A stretch of DNA of 64,000 nucleotides, taken from assembly GCF_963678635.1 (NCBI RefSeq), contig NC_087062.1, forward strand, positions 36,236,052 to 36,300,051, written 5' to 3'. A model generated the notes under the pieces. That model did not search any database. It saw only the letters and a program-made list of their open reading frames with translations, and was not told the DNA's origin. This DNA is from Symsagittifera roscoffensis. Lineage: Eukaryota; Xenacoelomorpha; Acoela; Convolutidae. The position numbers and the translations under genes were made by a program. Shown piece by piece: positions 34,601 through 46,009 of this stretch; position 1 is the first letter of the stretch; each line of letters opens with the position of its first letter.

Positions 34601-35506
34601 AAAGATGAAATGTTTATAGTTCTAGAAAAATTTCATCAATTTCTACAGAACGAAAACATGAAAGCAGCCCCAGATAAATCACATTTTTTCTTAACACGCG
34701 TAAAATTTCTTGGACACATCATAAAAAAAGACACAATAACCCCACTGAAATCACGAATTGATGCAATTCAAAAACTCCAACCACCAACATATAAAAAGAA
34801 AATCCAAGAATTTCTTGGAATGTTAAACTTCTTAAGTAAACTTGTATATAAATTGCAATCGTACTTAAGACCATTTTATAACATTCTTAGACAACAAAAT
34901 AACTTTGAATGGACAACAGAACATCAAACACGATTTGAAGAAATCAAAACTTTTCTGACTGAAAAATTATCAAATACTATTCCAGATCCAAATCAACCAT
35001 TTTATGCAATGGGCGATGCTTCAAATTTTGGCATCGGAGCAGCATTATTACAATCCCACAATGGAATAAATAAAATAAATCTTATATCAGCAAACTCTCA
35101 CCTATTTACACAAGCTGAGTTACGACTCTCTACCCTTATGAGAGAGTGCACAGCTATCATACACACCTTAACAGAATATGAAATTTTGATAATTGGATCC
35201 AAACATCCAACAGTTATGTTTGCAGATCATAAACCTATCATATTTCTTTTTACACAAAAATCAAATCCAAACCATCGAGTTTATAGATTTCAACTAATTT
35301 TATTGAAATTTCAAAACTTACACATAGTATGGACAGCAGGAAAAAACCTTGCACTACCTGATACTCTTAGTAGAAATACACCATCTGAACTATTAACAAG
35401 AAAAACAACAGTTGAACTACCACAAAGTATAAAATTTTATCTCGCCAAAGATGAAACTTCACCACGATTAGAATGTAAATATGCAGTAAAAACTGACATA
35501 GAATAA
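34586..35506 (+). pseudogene. Gypsy copy A RT thumb, connection and RNase H
   Basis: 306 open codons. The first third has F-L-G-H-I-I-K-K-D and K-K-K-I-Q-E-F-L-G-M-L-N-F-L-S-K, the thumb motifs of Ty3/Gypsy RT. RNase H follows with A-M-G-D-A-S-N-F-G-I-G-A-A-L-L, L-R-L-S-T-L-M-R-E-C-T-A-I, V-M-F-A-D-H-K-P-I and L-P-D-T-L-S-R. All four acidic catalytic positions are present. This is the best preserved part of the element. It ends at a TAA that is a CAA in copy A', where the frame extends to 350 codons. Confidence 0.85.
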
Positions 35507-36366
35507 TCACAAATTAACCATCTACAGCATTTTCCACTCTATTTAGATTGTCAAAACAACTATTATGAAGTTGATTTATTAAGCACATCTACATTCAAGC
35601 CGATACCATATTCACATTGGATCAAAAATAATACTTAACAAAAAAGAATTAAACAACAATCACATAAAAACGACCCATTACCATAACAGAAAAGGAGAAT
35701 CTGACTGATACAATAATTTTATCAGGACCGTTATCAACTGATTCAAAATACACGATAAATCAAGTTTTTAATCTTCATGACCCACTTGATACAATACCCC
35801 TATCAGAAATCGAAATAGAAAACAATTTTCTACCTACAACAGAAAAAATCACCCTGGCAATATTACAGAAATACCAAATTCTTAATCGCGTCATTAACCA
35901 ACTCAAATCATGGCACAAAGATAAAACGAAGCCAGCAAAAGCTGATACCACAATCTTAGGATACAAAACACTCCTTAGATACTTCAGAAAAGCTAAAAAT
36001 ACCACCATAAATGAAATTGCAGATATTTAAGAATATCAGACACCTGACTTTAAGGTACCATGTCTACTTTAAAGTATGATTTTAATCGCATTCAACACTT
36101 CCCACACCTTAAACACAAAAGGTCATTCCGGATCAGAAAAAACATATTCCAATTTTATACAAAATTTTTATTTCCCTAATGCAACAATTTGAATCAAAAT
36201 ATTATGCAACAATTGTCTAACATGTTAATTAAATAAACCATAACCAAACCAAAAACAAATCGCAGAAAAACAAGATTCTAAGGCACAAAATTTATATTTT
36301 AATCAAAGAATTTCTTTTGATACAAAAGGACCAATTTCACCATCCTCAGAAGGAAACTCATTTATA
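35507..36366 (+). pseudogene. Gypsy copy A RNase H-integrase linker and zinc-binding region
   Basis: Recognisable only in pieces: P-L-Y-L-D-C-Q-N-N-Y-Y-E-V-D-L-L near 35,545, H-D-P-L-D-T-I-P-L-S-E-I-E-I-E near 35,780, then Y-K-T-L-L-R-Y-F and a weak H-x3-H/C-x2-C region near 36,110-36,220. Frames change repeatedly. A minus-strand frame (35,775-36,008) over the same DNA is a shadow. Confidence 0.55.
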
Positions 36367-36962
36367 ATGGTAACTGTTGATGCATTTACACATTATGTAG
36401 CTCCTAACCCAGTACCCCATTGTAATGCTTTTTATGCGTATACAACACTCTACGAACACTGGATAGCTAGGTTTGGATTACCCGAAGTTTTAGTCACAGA
36501 CAATGGCACTGAATTTATTATTAATGAAATCATCACAATATGCCACTTATCTAACATTAAACATAAACCACGTACATCTCATGCACCTTGGCCAAACGGT
36601 TTAGTCGGAGGTATGAACCGTTCATTAAAGAATACCTCAGATGTATCATGAATAGAAATGATACCCGATATACTGAATGGTCAGCAGTGGTAAAATTATT
36701 TCCAGTCTCATATAATTCACAAATCACAACAAAATTAGGAATGTCACTGTATGAAATGGTATTCAACCAAAATCCACGTAAACCAATAATGTTTACAACA
36801 AACGCCCATAAAAACGCACAAGGTTATTGTCAACCAAACAAAGATTCAATTTGTTATAATCTCTCACTACACACCTATGATAAAGACCACTTTCATCATC
36901 CACAAATTTTAAAATTAGCAGCCTCCAGTACACCCCCCACACACCGAATGGATTTTAAATAG
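36367..36962 (+). pseudogene. Gypsy copy A integrase core, frameshifted and lacking catalytic Glu
   Basis: V-T-V-D-A-F-T-H-Y holds the first Asp (residue 5). L-V-T-D-N-G-T-E-F holds the second (residue 45). The third acidic position lies in P-N-G-L-V-G-G-M-N-R-S, where the family normally has G-L-V-E-G-x-N, so Glu is Gly (residue 81). A one-base deletion at about 36,630, relative to copy A', shifts the frame. The remainder is read in 36,588-36,962 (Y-T-E-W-S-A-V-V-K-L-F-P, Y-E-M-V-F-N-Q-N-P-R-K-P). Strand transfer would be abolished in both copies. Confidence 0.85.
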
Positions 36963-37134
36963 AGATAAAAAAACACAAGGAATTTTACCAGAAAATCACT
37001 AAAGTTGCAACAAAGACAAAACATAAATACCCAAATCAGTTCACGATTTACACCAGCAACAGATTTAAAAATAGGAACATTTGTTTTAATTCCCAATTTT
37101 ACAACACAAAAAGGAACTTCTAAAAAACTACACT

Positions 37135-39766
37135 CACTCCGAAAAAGACCATACTTATGAAAATCACTTCGAACCACTCTTAGATTATCACACTAGACCT
37201 AGAAAAAATAACATACCAATAGAATAAATAGTAAATGAAGTAACAACATCACAACAACTTGAAAAAGAACAAACACCATGTTCTATTACAAATCACATTT
37301 ACCAGAATATACAAAAAGAACCACCAAAAGAAAAAATTTGGACAATCCCCTTTCTTTTAGAAAGTCTAAAAAGCAAATGATTTTCAACCACCAGACCTTG
37401 AAATAGATTTTTCAATAGACTCTGGAGCAGAATCAAATATCATCAATATTCCAACTTAAAAAATTAGAACGATAAAAAAATTCCAAAAATTTGTCTTCTA
37501 CAAGATACCCATAAAATCTTTTTTCTCGCAGAAACCTCGCAATCGGATTTGAAATTTTTTTAAACTTGTTTTTTGAACATATTCCAATTTTGTTTAAAAT
37601 TTATTTTCACTCGCTTTTCACTCAAAGAGAGTTTTGATTGGAAATTGAGAAAGTTGTTTAGTTGATCACTCTGATTTGCAAATTGTTAAAAACTATGAAA
37701 CCTAATTGTAGGCAGGGGATAAACGAGAATGACAAAATTAGCAGATGGTTTTGTATTTCATATTAATTGTTTTTAGTATTTCATGTTTGAATTTTTTTCT
37801 TAAATTAGGATTATTAAGAAATTTCCAAAAAAAATGTCTTTTATAAGATACCCACAAGATCTGTTTGGAACTCACTATACTAATCTTTACTGGGTTGTTT
37901 CGAATTAGCTGGTTTTTGTTTTATGTTTTCGCTATAAAGAAAAAAAAGTTTAAATCAAACAGTTTGTATGTTAGGAGACAAAATTATTTTGAAGTCAAGC
38001 CAGGCAACTTTTGCTATTTTTATTTATTGGTTTTGAGATATTAAGGAAATCAACGATAAGATTTCAAACAGGAATTCATAATTTGGACAAAAATTGACAA
38101 TCAAAATATTTACCCGAGCTTATGTAAACAGTACTCTCTCGACAACACCAACAACAACAAAAGAAGAAACAACAACAATTTTGACACGACAATAACAAAA
38201 ACAATGAAGTTAATAAGAAAAACGTCCAGAAAACAACGACAATGACAACTACAACAACAACAAAAAATGAACAATTTGGATATAAAGCAAAAACAGCAAA
38301 ATATTTAATTTTATACCATCGCAATTTTGAAAACGACTATTCCTTCGTTCTTATTTTTTAAAATCCTACACCCAAGATTAACACCCATAAAAATACCAAG
38401 TAGACTAGCAACAGCACAAGGCTCAACCCTAACAAAGTATGGAAAAATACAACTTTTCTATGTTCCCAGAAAAACAATGGAACAAAATAAGCCTCTCAAT
38501 AAAACTTTTAAGCAACCATTCCATATCACAGACATAAAACACAATATTATTGGAATTCCATTCATCACATAGTATATACCAACTATTAGTATATTAGATA
38601 GTAAAAATAATATAAAAGGTAAATATACAAAAATGCAAAACACCGCTCTAACATTCTTCCAAAGAATGAACAAACATCCGCCATTCTTTTCAAAATTTTA
38701 ACCCGACTATAATAAAGAAAGAAAACATCTCGAACCACTCTCAGTTTATATTTATGAATTTCCGATTAAACAAGTTCACCAATACGACAAAAATCAAATT
38801 AGACAACATCTCTATATGTCAGTTTTTGAATTTAGACCAATTCACAAATTTTTTAGAGTAACAATATCATCCATGAAATATATGAAAAACTCAAACTCAG
38901 ACATGATTTCCCTTCATGTATATAACAATTCTCCATATAAAATAACCCTACCTCTAGGACTCTTAGGATATTGTGAAACTAATGCAGCAAAGTCCCCCAC
39001 AAAAGAATTAGCATACAGAGTGAAGTAGCATACAGAGTGAATTACAACTACTAGATAGAAGTAGCATACAGAGTGAAGTAGCATACAGAGTGAATTACAA
39101 CTACTAGATATATGTCAATCAACAATCCTCGATGAAGAACTATCAAAAAATAATATAATAAGTAATGAAAAAAGGAACACAGACTATTTCACAAAACACA
39201 TTATTTTAATTTAACATTCAAAAAATCACAATATACAGAACAACAACAAAAATTTTTGACAATGTTCATTTTTCAACACTCTCAATTAACACAGAATGAA
39301 TTTGAAAAATTAGCCGGTTTACTTTTAAGATATCCAACAATTTATGCTACATCTAAATTTGACGTTGGAAAAACAAATTCACCACTACAATTACGCAGGT
39401 TTCAAAAAACAAAGAGCAAGTAAAGTACCAATTCATTTACATGACAAAGTCAATCGACTACTTGACATTCTAGAACAATACGAAATCATATCTCCAGTAA
39501 ATAAAGAAGAACAACCAAAAGGAAACACCTTTATCAACCCTGATATTATCCTCGCCAAAGGAGAATCTTTAAAAATAGTTCTAGATGCTAGATACCTCAA
39601 TTCACTAATTGATGAATCTATATGTAACTGGCCAATAGAACCAATCCAAGTAATTTTATTAAAAATAAACGGTAAAAAGTTCACAACCGCTGACATGAAT
39701 AGTGCATATAACCAAATGCCACTAGATAAGCAGTCACGATGATTAACACAATTTGTTATTGGAAAC
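37135..39766 (+). pseudogene. Gypsy copy B: truncated protease/RT segment
   Basis: From about 37,135 the sequence matches 32,745 onward of copy A (end of gag, protease D-S-G-A-E-S without the stop, RT start). Within it lies a ~0.9 kb TTAA-flanked insert. The frame 39,344-39,742 covers RT up to T-A-D-M-N-S-A-Y-N-Q-M-P-L-D-K, then stops at a TGA where copy A also has one. Gypsy homology ends at 39,766. In copy A the next bases would continue the RT, but here an unrelated GC-richer sequence begins. Confidence 0.75.
37456..38361. mobile_element. TTAA-flanked MITE-like element, first copy
   Basis: An insert of 898 bp (37,460-38,357) is bordered by TTAA on both sides (37,456-37,459 and 38,358-38,361). 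The left terminus AAAATTAGAACGA and the inverted right terminus AAAATAAGAACGA differ at one base. Fragment C (63,310-63,345) keeps the Gypsy sequence without the insert; 11 bases next to the left TTAA are missing in copy B. TTAA target duplication is characteristic of piggyBac-type transposons. No transposase frame is present. The interior has a CAA-rich microsatellite at 38,140-38,265. Confidence 0.65.
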
Positions 39767-40976
39767 AGGCAACTTTCAGGCAGATAACAAGCCTAATAAC
39801 AAGCATCACAAGATGTACAGGCAGTTTGCTAAACCACCCGGTCAGACGCCTGGCGAATATTCAAGGGACTACCCCCGAATGACCACGGTGGATGGAGATG
39901 ACAGGAGATATGAGAAACTGAAGGCCCCAGTCGGTGACGGCCTGTTTGCCGCTTATGATCCCATGGACAAGAAAGCTGCCAAGTATCTGATTGCGGCCAG
40001 TTCAGATTATCTCTATACGCCCCGTTCTCTCTTTTGGCCCGACGTGACTTTCTTGATGGCGCCTAAATTGGACTGGGGACAGGCAATAGGCATGATGATA
40101 AGTGTGCGAAGGGTGGTCAGCATGGAGCCGCAGGTGATAGTGGTTGCAGGCTCAAATGATCATCTGCAAAGCAGGGGCTTGTTGACACGTCTGACGGATG
40201 GGTCGATCCCGAGCAACGAGGTTATAGGGGAGGCGATAATGACATTGCTCTCGGCGATGGCTGAGGTAGAAACAGCAGCAAAACAACGTTTCACCCAAAA
40301 TGTAGTGAAGGTGGTCTTTGTGTTGTCACCAGGGTACGCTGCATTGCCAGAACCCCTTCAGTTTGTGTACACGATGGTCACAACGACAGCAGAGGGACGG
40401 TTCAATGTGATAATTCTTGCCCCGAACAGAGTGTTAGACCCCAACAATCACTACCCATCTCGATCTGAGCTTCCTGCCGTTTGGGCTGACATTTACAATG
40501 CCATACAGGGACTTAAAGCTTGTAGCACAACTCGGTTGGTGCTAGATGAGGTTCTGAGGTTGGAGCTGTCCAACTTCGCCAGATTGCTGAAGTTAAGACC
40601 AGGGGTAGATGACGATCATCTGTTGGTACAACAGGTGACTGATGATCTCTGGTTCAGACAGATGGATCATGTAGAGAATGAGAAGGGAAGGACAGTCAGG
40701 AAAAACATGACATCAGCGGAAGAAGATCTCATGGCAATGGCTTTGTGCGCGAAGCCGCACAACACATTATGGTTGTAATTGTCACCAAGACTGTGCATCT
40801 TGGGAGAGGACGCGTTCGAGCATGCGCCGGCAGTGATCAAAGAGATACACTTGTATCTGAAGAACTTGTTTGATGCCCGGGAGTTAGTTGGGGGTATGAT
40901 GTTGAAATTGATGCAGGATGTAAACACGATGTCGTTGGACAAATTCCAAGCTGACGTACTAGCCACGATTTCCAAG
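39767..40976 (+). pseudogene. Unknown GC-rich gene, N-terminal part, tandem unit 1
   Basis: The alien sequence starts at 39,767. The frame 39,753-40,778 begins in Gypsy DNA and reads into it without a break. It encodes the same SGNH-like N-terminal domain as 54,565 onward (described there). At 40,776-40,778 the Tyr codon (residue 342 in the long ORF) is TAA. The frame is open again straight after it and continues in register into the next unit. One private difference (T-A-C for T-C-C near 40,494) sets this unit apart. It lacks everything after residue ~404 of the long ORF. Confidence 0.85.
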
Positions 40977-41039
40977 GTGGATGGAGATGACAGGAGATAT
41001 GAGAAACTGAAGGCCCCAGTCGGTGACGGCCTAGCCACG

Positions 41040-42128
41040 GTGGATGGAGATGACAGGAGATATGAGAAACTGAAGGCCCCAGTCGGTGACGGCCTGTTTG
41101 CCGCTTATGATCCCATGGACAAGAAAGCTGCCAAGTATCTGATTGCGGCCAGTTCAGATTATCTCTATACGCCCCGTTCTCTCTTTTGGCCCGACGTGAC
41201 TTTCTTGATGGCGCCTAAATTGGACTGGGGACAGGCAATAGGCATGATGATAAGTGTGCGAAGGGTGGTCAGCATGGAGCCGCAGGTGATAGTGGTTGCA
41301 GGCTCAAATGATCATCTGCAAAGCAGGGGCTTGTTGACACGTCTGACGGATGGGTCGATCCCGAGCAACGAGGTTATAGGGGAGGCGATAATGACATTGC
41401 TCTCGGCGATGGCTGAGGTAGAAACAGCAGCAAAACAACGTTTCACCCAAAATGTAGTGAAGGTGGTCTTTGTGTTGTCACCAGGGTACGCTGCATTGCC
41501 AGAACCCCTTCAGTTTGTGTACACGATGGTCACAACGACAGCAGAGGGACGGTTCAATGTGATAATTCTTGCCCCGAACAGAGTGTTAGACCCCAACAAT
41601 CACTACCCATCTCGATCTGAGCTTCCTGCCGTTTGGGCTGACATTTCCAATGCCATACAGGGACTTAAAGCTTGTAGCACAACTCGGTTGGTGCTAGATG
41701 AGGTTCTGAGGTTGGAGCTGTCCAACTTCGCCAGATTGCTGAAGTTAAGACCAGGGGTAGATGACGATCATCTGTTGGTACAACAGGTGACTGATGATCT
41801 CTGGTTCAGACAGATGGATCATGTAGAGAATGAGAAGGGAAGGACAGTCAGGAAAAACATGACATCAGCGGAAGAAGATCTCATGGCAATGGCTTTGTGC
41901 GCGAAGCCGCACAACACATTATGGTTGTAATTGTCACCAAGACTGTGCATCTTGGGATAGGACGCGTTCGAGCATGCGCCGGCAGTGATCAAAGAGATAC
42001 ACTTGTATCTGAAGAACTTGTTTGATGCCCGGGAGTTAGTTGGGGGTATGATGTTGAAATTGATGCAGGATGTAAACACGATGTCGTTGGACAAATTCCA
42101 AGCTGACGTACTAGCCACGATTTCCAAG
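41040..42128 (+). pseudogene. Unknown GC-rich gene, tandem unit 2
   Basis: Coding frame 40,779-41,930 spans the end of unit 1, the 63-bp spacer and unit 2. It encodes the 21-residue repeat (T-V-D-G-D-D-R-R-Y-E-K-L-K-A-P-V-G-D-G-L-A) twice before the SGNH-like domain. It ends at TAA 41,928-41,930, the same Tyr-to-stop change as in unit 1. A second stop (TAG from GAG, about 41,956) is private to this unit. An antisense frame (41,819-42,190) is a shadow. Confidence 0.85.
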
Positions 42129-42191
42129 GTGGATGGAGATGACAGGAGATATGAGAAACTGAAGGCCCCAGTCGGTGACGGCCTAGCCACG

Positions 42192-43280
42192 GTGGATGGA
42201 GATGACAGGAGATATGAGAAACTGAAGGCCCCAGTCGGTGACGGCCTGTTTGCCGCTTATGATCCCATGGACAAGAAAGCTGCCAAGTATCTGATTGCGG
42301 CCAGTTCAGATTATCTCTATACGCCCCGTTCTCTCTTTTGGCCCGACGTGACTTTCTTGATGGCGCCTAAATTGGACTGGGGACAGGCAATAGGCATGAT
42401 GATAAGTGTGCGAAGGGTGGTCAGCATGGAGCCGCAGGTGATAGTGGTTGCAGGCTCAAATGATCATCTGCAAAGCAGGGGCTTGTTGACACGTCTGACG
42501 GATGGGTCGATCCCGAGCAACGAGGTTATAGGGGAGGCGATAATGACATTGCTCTCGGCGATGGCTGAGGTAGAAACAGCAGCAAAACAACGTTTCACCC
42601 AAAATGTAGTGAAGGTGGTCTTTGTGTTGTCACCAGGGTACGCTGCATTGCCAGAACCCCTTCAGTTTGTGTACACGATGGTCACAACGACAGCAGAGGG
42701 ACGGTTCAATGTGATAATTCTTGCCCCGAACAGAGTGTTAGACCCCAACAATCACTACCCATCTCGATCTGAGCTTCCTGCCGTTTGGGCTGACATTTCC
42801 AATGCCATACAGGGACTTAAAGCTTGTAGCACAACTCGGTTGGTGCTAGATGAGGTTCTGAGGTTGGAGCTGTCCAACTTCGCCAGATTGCTGAAGTTAA
42901 GACCAGGGGTAGATGACGATCATCTGTTGGTACAACAGGTGACTGATGATCTCTGGTTCAGACAGATGGATCATGTAGAGAATGAGAAGGGAAGGACAGT
43001 CAGGAAAAACATGACATCAGCGGAAGAAGATCTCATGGCAATGGCTTTGTGCGCGAAGCCGCACAACACATTATGGTTGTAATTGTCACCAAGACTGTGC
43101 ATCTTGGGAGAGGACGCGTTCGAGCATGCGCCGGCAGTGATCAAAGAGATACACTTGTATCTGAAGAACTTGTTTGATGCCCGGGAGTTAGTTGGGGGTA
43201 TGATGTTGAAATTGATGCAGGATGTAAACACGATGTCGTTGGACAAATTCCAAGCTGACGTACTAGCCACGATTTCCAAG
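42192..43280 (+). pseudogene. Unknown GC-rich gene, tandem unit 3
   Basis: Frame 41,985-43,082 runs through the spacer and unit 3 to TAA 43,080-43,082, again the shared Tyr-to-stop change. Otherwise it is identical in content to unit 2. The next frame begins immediately after the stop. Confidence 0.85.
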
Positions 43281-43343
43281 GTGGATGGAGATGACAGGAG
43301 ATATGAGAAACTGAAGGCCCCAGTCGGTGACGGCCTAGCCACG

Positions 43344-44421
43344 GTGGATGGAGATGACAGGAGATATGAGAAACTGAAGGCCCCAGTCGGTGACGGCCTG
43401 TTTGCCGCTTATGATCCCATGGACAAGAAAGCTGCCAAGTATCTGATTGCGGCCAGTTCAGATTATCTCTATACGCCCCGTTCTCTCTTTTGGCCCGACG
43501 TGACTTTCTTGATGGCGCCTAAATTGGACTGGGGACAGGCAATAGGCATGATGATAAGTGTGCGAAGGGTGGTCAGCATGGAGCCGCAGGTGATAGTGGT
43601 TGCAGGCTCAAATGATCATCTGCAAAGCAGGGGCTTGTTGACACGTCTGACGGATGGGTCGATCCCGAGCAACGAGGTTATAGGGGAGGCGATAATGACA
43701 TTGCTCTCGGCGATGGCTGAGGTAGAAACAGCAGCAAAACAACGTTTCACCCAAAATGTAGTGAAGGTGGTCTTTGTGTTGTCACCAGGGTACGCTGCAT
43801 TGCCAGAACCCCTTCAGTTTGTGTACACGATGGTCACAACGACAGCAGAGGGACGGTTCAATGTGATAATTCTTGCCCCGAACAGAGTGTTAGACCCCAA
43901 CAATCACTACCCATCTCGATCTGAGCTTCCTGCCGTTTGGGCTGACATTTCCAATGCCATACAGGGACTTAAAGCTTGTAGCACAACTCGGTTGGTGCTA
44001 GATGAGGTTCTGAGGTTGGAGCTGTCCAACTTCGCCAGATTGCTGAAGTTAAGACCAGGGGTAGATGACGATCATCTGTTGGTACAACAGGTGACTGATG
44101 ATCTCTGGTTCAGACAGATGGATCATGTAGAGAATGAGAAGGGAAGGACAGTCAGGAAAAACATGACATCAGCGGAAGAAGATCTCATGGCAATGGCTTT
44201 GTGCGCGAAGCCGCACAACACATTATGGTTGTACTTGTCACCAAGACTGTGCATCTTGGGAGAGGACGCGTTCGAGCATGCGCCGGCAGTGATCAAAGAG
44301 ATACACTTGTATCTGAAGAACTTGTTTGATGCCCGGGAGTTAGTTGGGGGTATGATGTTGAAATTGATGCAGGATGTAAACACGATGTCGTTGGACAAAT
44401 TCCAAGCTGACGTACTAGCCA
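43344..44421 (+). pseudogene. Unknown GC-rich gene, tandem unit 4, with intact Tyr codon
   Basis: Frame 43,083-44,507 (474 codons) reads the spacer, the SGNH-like domain, then through the position that is TAA in units 1-3. Here it is TAC (Tyr), as in the full-length copy. It continues to D-V-L-A and then into out-of-context translation of the Gypsy leader. It is the only array unit with an uninterrupted domain. Expression would need upstream control that I cannot see. Confidence 0.85.
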
Positions 44422-45390
44422 GTTTTCCTTGGATCTCCATTTATTTTTTATCCCAATTAATTTTTATATCAGTAATTTATATCACGATCGTCAAGGCTTA
44501 TCCTTGAATCAAATAGAACAATTTTGTCCCCCCCCCCACAAAGTTAGCATAGTGTCTAATGACCTCAAACATCGATTCACTCCCCAACTCTTTCTACGAC
44601 CCAGGACTAACAGAAGTTTTTCAATCACACTAACCATTTTTATTAGGATAAACAGTGAAGAACTTCGGTTATTCACCCTTCACATGATCCCCCCTCTTAC
44701 CTCACGCAGGCTAATACTTGTACCTAGTAAGTTTAAAAAAGTATCTAACGAATTACTTGTGTTATAATTATACCTGAACCTTGTGGATCGATTTACTATT
44801 CTCCAACTCTTGAACACAATCATTCATCCCTAAGTAAGATTAAGTAAGTTAACACCTTAACTTAGACTAGCCACGAGAAAGTAACAATCTTTCTTCGGAA
44901 TCGATATATACTTTTCTCTCCAACCCTAAACAATAAGACCCAAGTTAGGCTAACCCAAAAAAAAATGTAAGAACTAATAGTTTATGCATTAAAACTAAAT
45001 AATCCAAATATTGCATTCGTCATCCTAAGCCTTATGTCACTAGACCATTTAGGAAATAAACAAACAATCAAATTACACAACTGTGAAATAAACAACGAGA
45101 AAAATGATCTCGTAATCACTCCACACAGACAGTCAACAGGAAATATTAGAACCAAACGACAAACAATCAAAGGAAAAGTTTTAAGCAAACAAAGACAGAT
45201 TACACAAAAAAGATTTTCAAAACAAAGAAACGCATTCTCCGAATCAGAAACAAGTCATTTACAAGAACTTTATAGATTAAAAGACTCAAAAAATAAGATT
45301 TACCCAGTTAATGATAGATTATATTTTTCTGACTCAGAAACCACATCACATTCATCAAAACAAGAAAAACGAAGAATAAAAAAACTCAGA
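44422..45390 (+). repeat. Gypsy copy A' leader (second large-duplication unit)
   Basis: Nearly identical to 29,476-30,443, including a poly-C tract (44,528-44,536) and the leader frame. It begins abruptly at the duplication breakpoint, so the outer terminal part (equivalent of 28,480-29,475) is missing here. Confidence 0.85.
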
Positions 45391-45419
45391 ATATAAAATA
45401 AATTCTTTCCACTTTATAT

Positions 45420-45750
45420 TGTTTCGCGTCGTGGAAAATTTTGCAAGAATTTCTGCATTTATCAAATGATTAATGCGAAAATTTTGCAAAGCGTGATTAC
45501 GGCCTACTTGATTTTCAAACCGAAATTTTCTCAAATTGTAAAATATTTTCGTTGACCTCCCTCCACCTCTTTCCCTAAAGTTTGCCCCATATAACCCCCG
45601 CCCATCCCCCCACCGCCACCACCAACCCAACGTTTGCTCTTTTGCCCCCCACACCTGAATCATCCCCCACCTGATCACTATTACCTGAATCCCCATCTGA
45701 ATCACCACCCCAACCTCCCCCGTATTGGTTCTGACGGGGGGGAGGGGTTA
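45420..45750 (+). repeat. C-rich dispersed repeat inserted in Gypsy gag, copy A'
   Basis: Same insert at the same place as in copy A, with about one base difference in the C/G tracts. It supports insertion before duplication. Confidence 0.75.
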
Positions 45751-46009
45751 TGAAAAATAACTAACATATAAGTGGCAATGAGTAACATAAAAACCATAAC
45801 AAAAATCAAAGTTGCGCAGAAAAAGTTGCAATTGAACAAAAAGTACACCAGCATTGAACACAAACTTTAATTTAAAACATAAAACCCAGTAAACACAAAT
45901 TATTATCAACCAACACAAAAGCAAAATGAAATCCCACTACCCTATTATTTATAACAACACGAAATCACAAAAAGTCAAATTACAAATTTTTCACAAAAAC
46001 CAAATGCCG

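Larger units (their letters stand above)
29476..44421 (+). repeat. Large tandem duplication, first unit (14,946 bp)
   Basis: Sequence from 29,476 reappears at 44,422 with very few differences. The offset is 14,946 near the start, 14,931 across RT and integrase, 14,925 after the TTAA element and 14,798 at the alien-gene junction, where the second unit has small deletions. Without the three extra 1,152-bp units the unit is 11,490 bp (29,476-40,965). The breakpoint joins C-T-A-G-C-C-A of the alien gene to G-T-T-T-T-C-C-T-T-G-G of the Gypsy leader. Confidence 0.9.
39888..44421 (+). repeat. In-frame tandem array: four 1,089-bp units with 63-bp spacers
   Basis: Units start at G-T-G-G-A-T-G-G: 39,888, 41,040, 42,192 and 43,344. 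Each pair is separated by an extra 63-bp copy of the unit's own beginning (40,977-41,039, 42,129-42,191, 43,281-43,343). The period is 1,152 bp. Both 1,089 and 63 are multiples of three, so the reading frame is kept across the array. The units differ by only a few bases. The last unit is cut at C-T-A-G-C-C-A (44,415-44,421), where Gypsy leader sequence resumes. Confidence 0.95.

Noticed and set aside
38076-38324. Cys/Val/Phe-rich minus-strand ORF (also at 53,001-53,249) as a small secreted protein
   Set aside because: It is the antisense of a CAA-rich microsatellite inside the TTAA-flanked element.
40667-44440. Repeated minus-strand ORFs of 105-123 codons in the alien array
   Set aside because: They are exact antisense shadows of the plus-strand coding frame and recur only because the array repeats.
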